Shown here: in pieces, positions 6,080 through 6,850 of the stretch
Layout of the letters: the number at the start of each line of letters is the position of its first letter
Position numbering within the stretch: position 1 is the first letter of the stretch
From: JBFMGS01 sp040752635
Lineage (GTDB): Bacteria > Bacillota > SHA-98 > UBA4971
NCBI GenBank assembly: GCA_040752635.1
Contig: JBFMGS010000087.1
Span: 1-6,850, forward strand
DNA: 6,850 nt
Direction of reading: 5' to 3'
Position numbers and translations under genes: made by a program
The notes under the pieces: model-generated
The model's input: the letters and a program-made list of their open reading frames with translations, nothing else
Database searches by the model: none
What the model was told of the DNA's origin: nothing

Positions 6080-6089
6080 CTATTGTATG
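6080..6089 (-). promoter_or_regulatory. Sporulation sigma -10-like element upstream of the multi-SPOCS gene
   Basis: CATACAATAG on the minus strand equals the sigma-E -10 (CATACAnT) and also the sigma-K -10 (CATAnnnTA). The -35 is poor: the position 16 bp upstream reads GGCA. Transcription would start about 50 bases before the ATG at 6021, a plausible leader. Confidence 0.45.
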
Positions 6090-6097
6090 AACCTGCA

Positions 6098-6117
6098 GCG
6101 CCTTTTGCCTCAGGCGC
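6098..6117. repeat. Inverted repeat in the spacer, overlapping the candidate -35 region
   Basis: Six-base arms gcgcct and aggcgc enclose an 8-base loop. There is no T-tract, so it is a weak terminator candidate for the upstream glycosyltransferase. It could also be an operator-like dyad, as it overlaps the promoter spacer. The rest of the 194-bp spacer (6022-6215) shows nothing else I can name. Confidence 0.35.
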
Positions 6118-6215
6118 GCAGGCCCCGGTCACGTCCGTAGCTATCTGAGTCGGTAGCCAAACCCCATGCCACTTTAACTACGCGGAGCGCCTCGGGAAAA
6201 TCTGGTTAGCAGAGC

Positions 6216-6850
6216 TTATGAATGAAGAATGCCAACGCGATGGATCACCTGGCAGGCCGCGTGCTCCCACGTGAATCCCGCGACCACGCGCTCGCGCGCC
6301 CGCCGGCCCTTTTCCTTACCCTCCTCTCTATGGGTGAATACGTGACGCAGGAGCGCCGCAAGCTCTGTTTCGTCCGGCTCGGCCCACACCGGTGTCCCGC
6401 AGGTGGCGAAATCTCCGACCCGGGCCTCAGGAAAGAGTACTTCCCTGGCGGGAATGAGGTATGCGACAGAAGCATCACAGAAGTCGAGCGCGGCGCCGTA
6501 CCCGGTCGTGATCACAGGTTTGGCACACGCCATAGCTTCAAGCACCGGCAGCCCAAACCCCTCGGCCCGGTATGGCAACACGAGGCAGTCGCCGGCCGCG
6601 TAGTACCCCGGCATCACCCATGGACTTACGTCTTCATACAGGTACACTACCTCGGGCGCATCCGGGTCCGCCTGCACTGTTGCTATCTCCCTTCCAACCG
6701 GTCCGTAAAGGTAGTCCTTCACGACAAGCGACACATCGTCAGATCTTCTAAAGGCTTGCACATAAGCTCGTAGCAGCACATCAACCCCCTTCCGGCTCGT
6801 AGCGGCGCCTCCAACAAACAGGAACTTGTAGCCTTTTGTGGAAGGAATAG
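6216..6850 (-). CDS. GT4-family glycosyltransferase, C-terminal part (5' end outside window)
   Basis: The frame is open from the right edge; 210 residues are visible before the stop at 6218-6216. It begins inside the donor-binding Rossmann half with YKFLFVGGAATSRKGVDVLL, the typical GT4 strand and Lys-containing loop. It continues through DYLYGPVG and then RAEGFGLPVLEAMACAKPVI, which contains the EX7E signature. A WAEPDETELAALL segment and a C-terminal FTWEHAA motif follow, the latter shared with the glycosyltransferase at 1506-2507. The N-terminal acceptor domain is not in the window, so substrate and start cannot be judged. A GTG at 6779 is internal and not the start. The protein is expected to be cytoplasmic. 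The next gene downstream is the multi-SPOCS gene, 194 bp away with its own promoter-like element. This suggests a neighbouring unit rather than tight coupling. Confidence 0.92.
   Translation of the reverse strand, partial: IPSTKGYKFLFVGGAATSRKGVDVLLRAYVQAFRRSDDVSLVVKDYLYGPVGREIATVQADPDAPEVVYLYEDVSPWVMPGYYAAGDCLVLPYRAEGFGLPVLEAMACAKPVITTGYGAALDFCDASVAYLIPAREVLFPEARVGDFATCGTPVWAEPDETELAALLRHVFTHREEGKEKGRRARERVVAGFTWEHAACQVIHRVGILHS

Noticed and set aside
4775..6148. A 457-codon open frame on the plus strand
   Set aside because: It is antisense to the multi-SPOCS gene and runs through the N gap. Its Ser/Thr-rich translation is typical of the complement of Val-rich codons, and it has no ribosome binding site.

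Overview
The window looks like a spore-surface locus from an endospore-forming, fairly GC-rich Firmicute, probably a clostridial lineage. This rests on gene content, because no ribosomal RNA or other taxonomic marker is present. All six genes I can support read leftwards (minus strand), and nothing convincing is coded on the plus strand.

In transcription order (right to left) the layout is as follows. (1) The C-terminal half of a GT4-type glycosyltransferase enters at the right edge (6216-6850). (2) After a 194-bp spacer comes a multi-domain SPOCS (DUF3794, SipL-type) protein at 4783-6021. It is interrupted by exactly 100 N, an assembly gap that probably hides more sequence than it shows. (3) Next is a 712-codon frame at 2579-4717 with an N-terminal membrane helix, a long polar linker and three near-identical SPOCS repeats of exactly 143 residues. 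A second, very strong start site lies just ahead of the repeats. (4) A 13-bp hairpin terminator separates this from a complete GT4 glycosyltransferase (1506-2507). (5) This is followed after 44 bp by a short single-SPOCS protein (748-1461). (6) Last is the N-terminal part of a PG_binding_1 + LysM + GH18-like protein of the spore cortex/germination type, which runs off the left edge (1-638).

The combination of SPOCS proteins, two glycosyltransferases and a LysM/GH18 protein suggests building and sugar modification of a spore coat or related outer layer. Three upstream regions carry motifs resembling mother-cell sporulation sigma -10 boxes (two exact CATACAAT, one AATACGATA). Two of these also have an AC-type -35 exactly 16 bp upstream, which fits late sporulation expression. 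The membrane topology predicted for the triple-SPOCS protein would face its domains toward the mother-cell cytoplasm, where coat assembles. Family assignments are by eye from motifs; function at the system level is inference.
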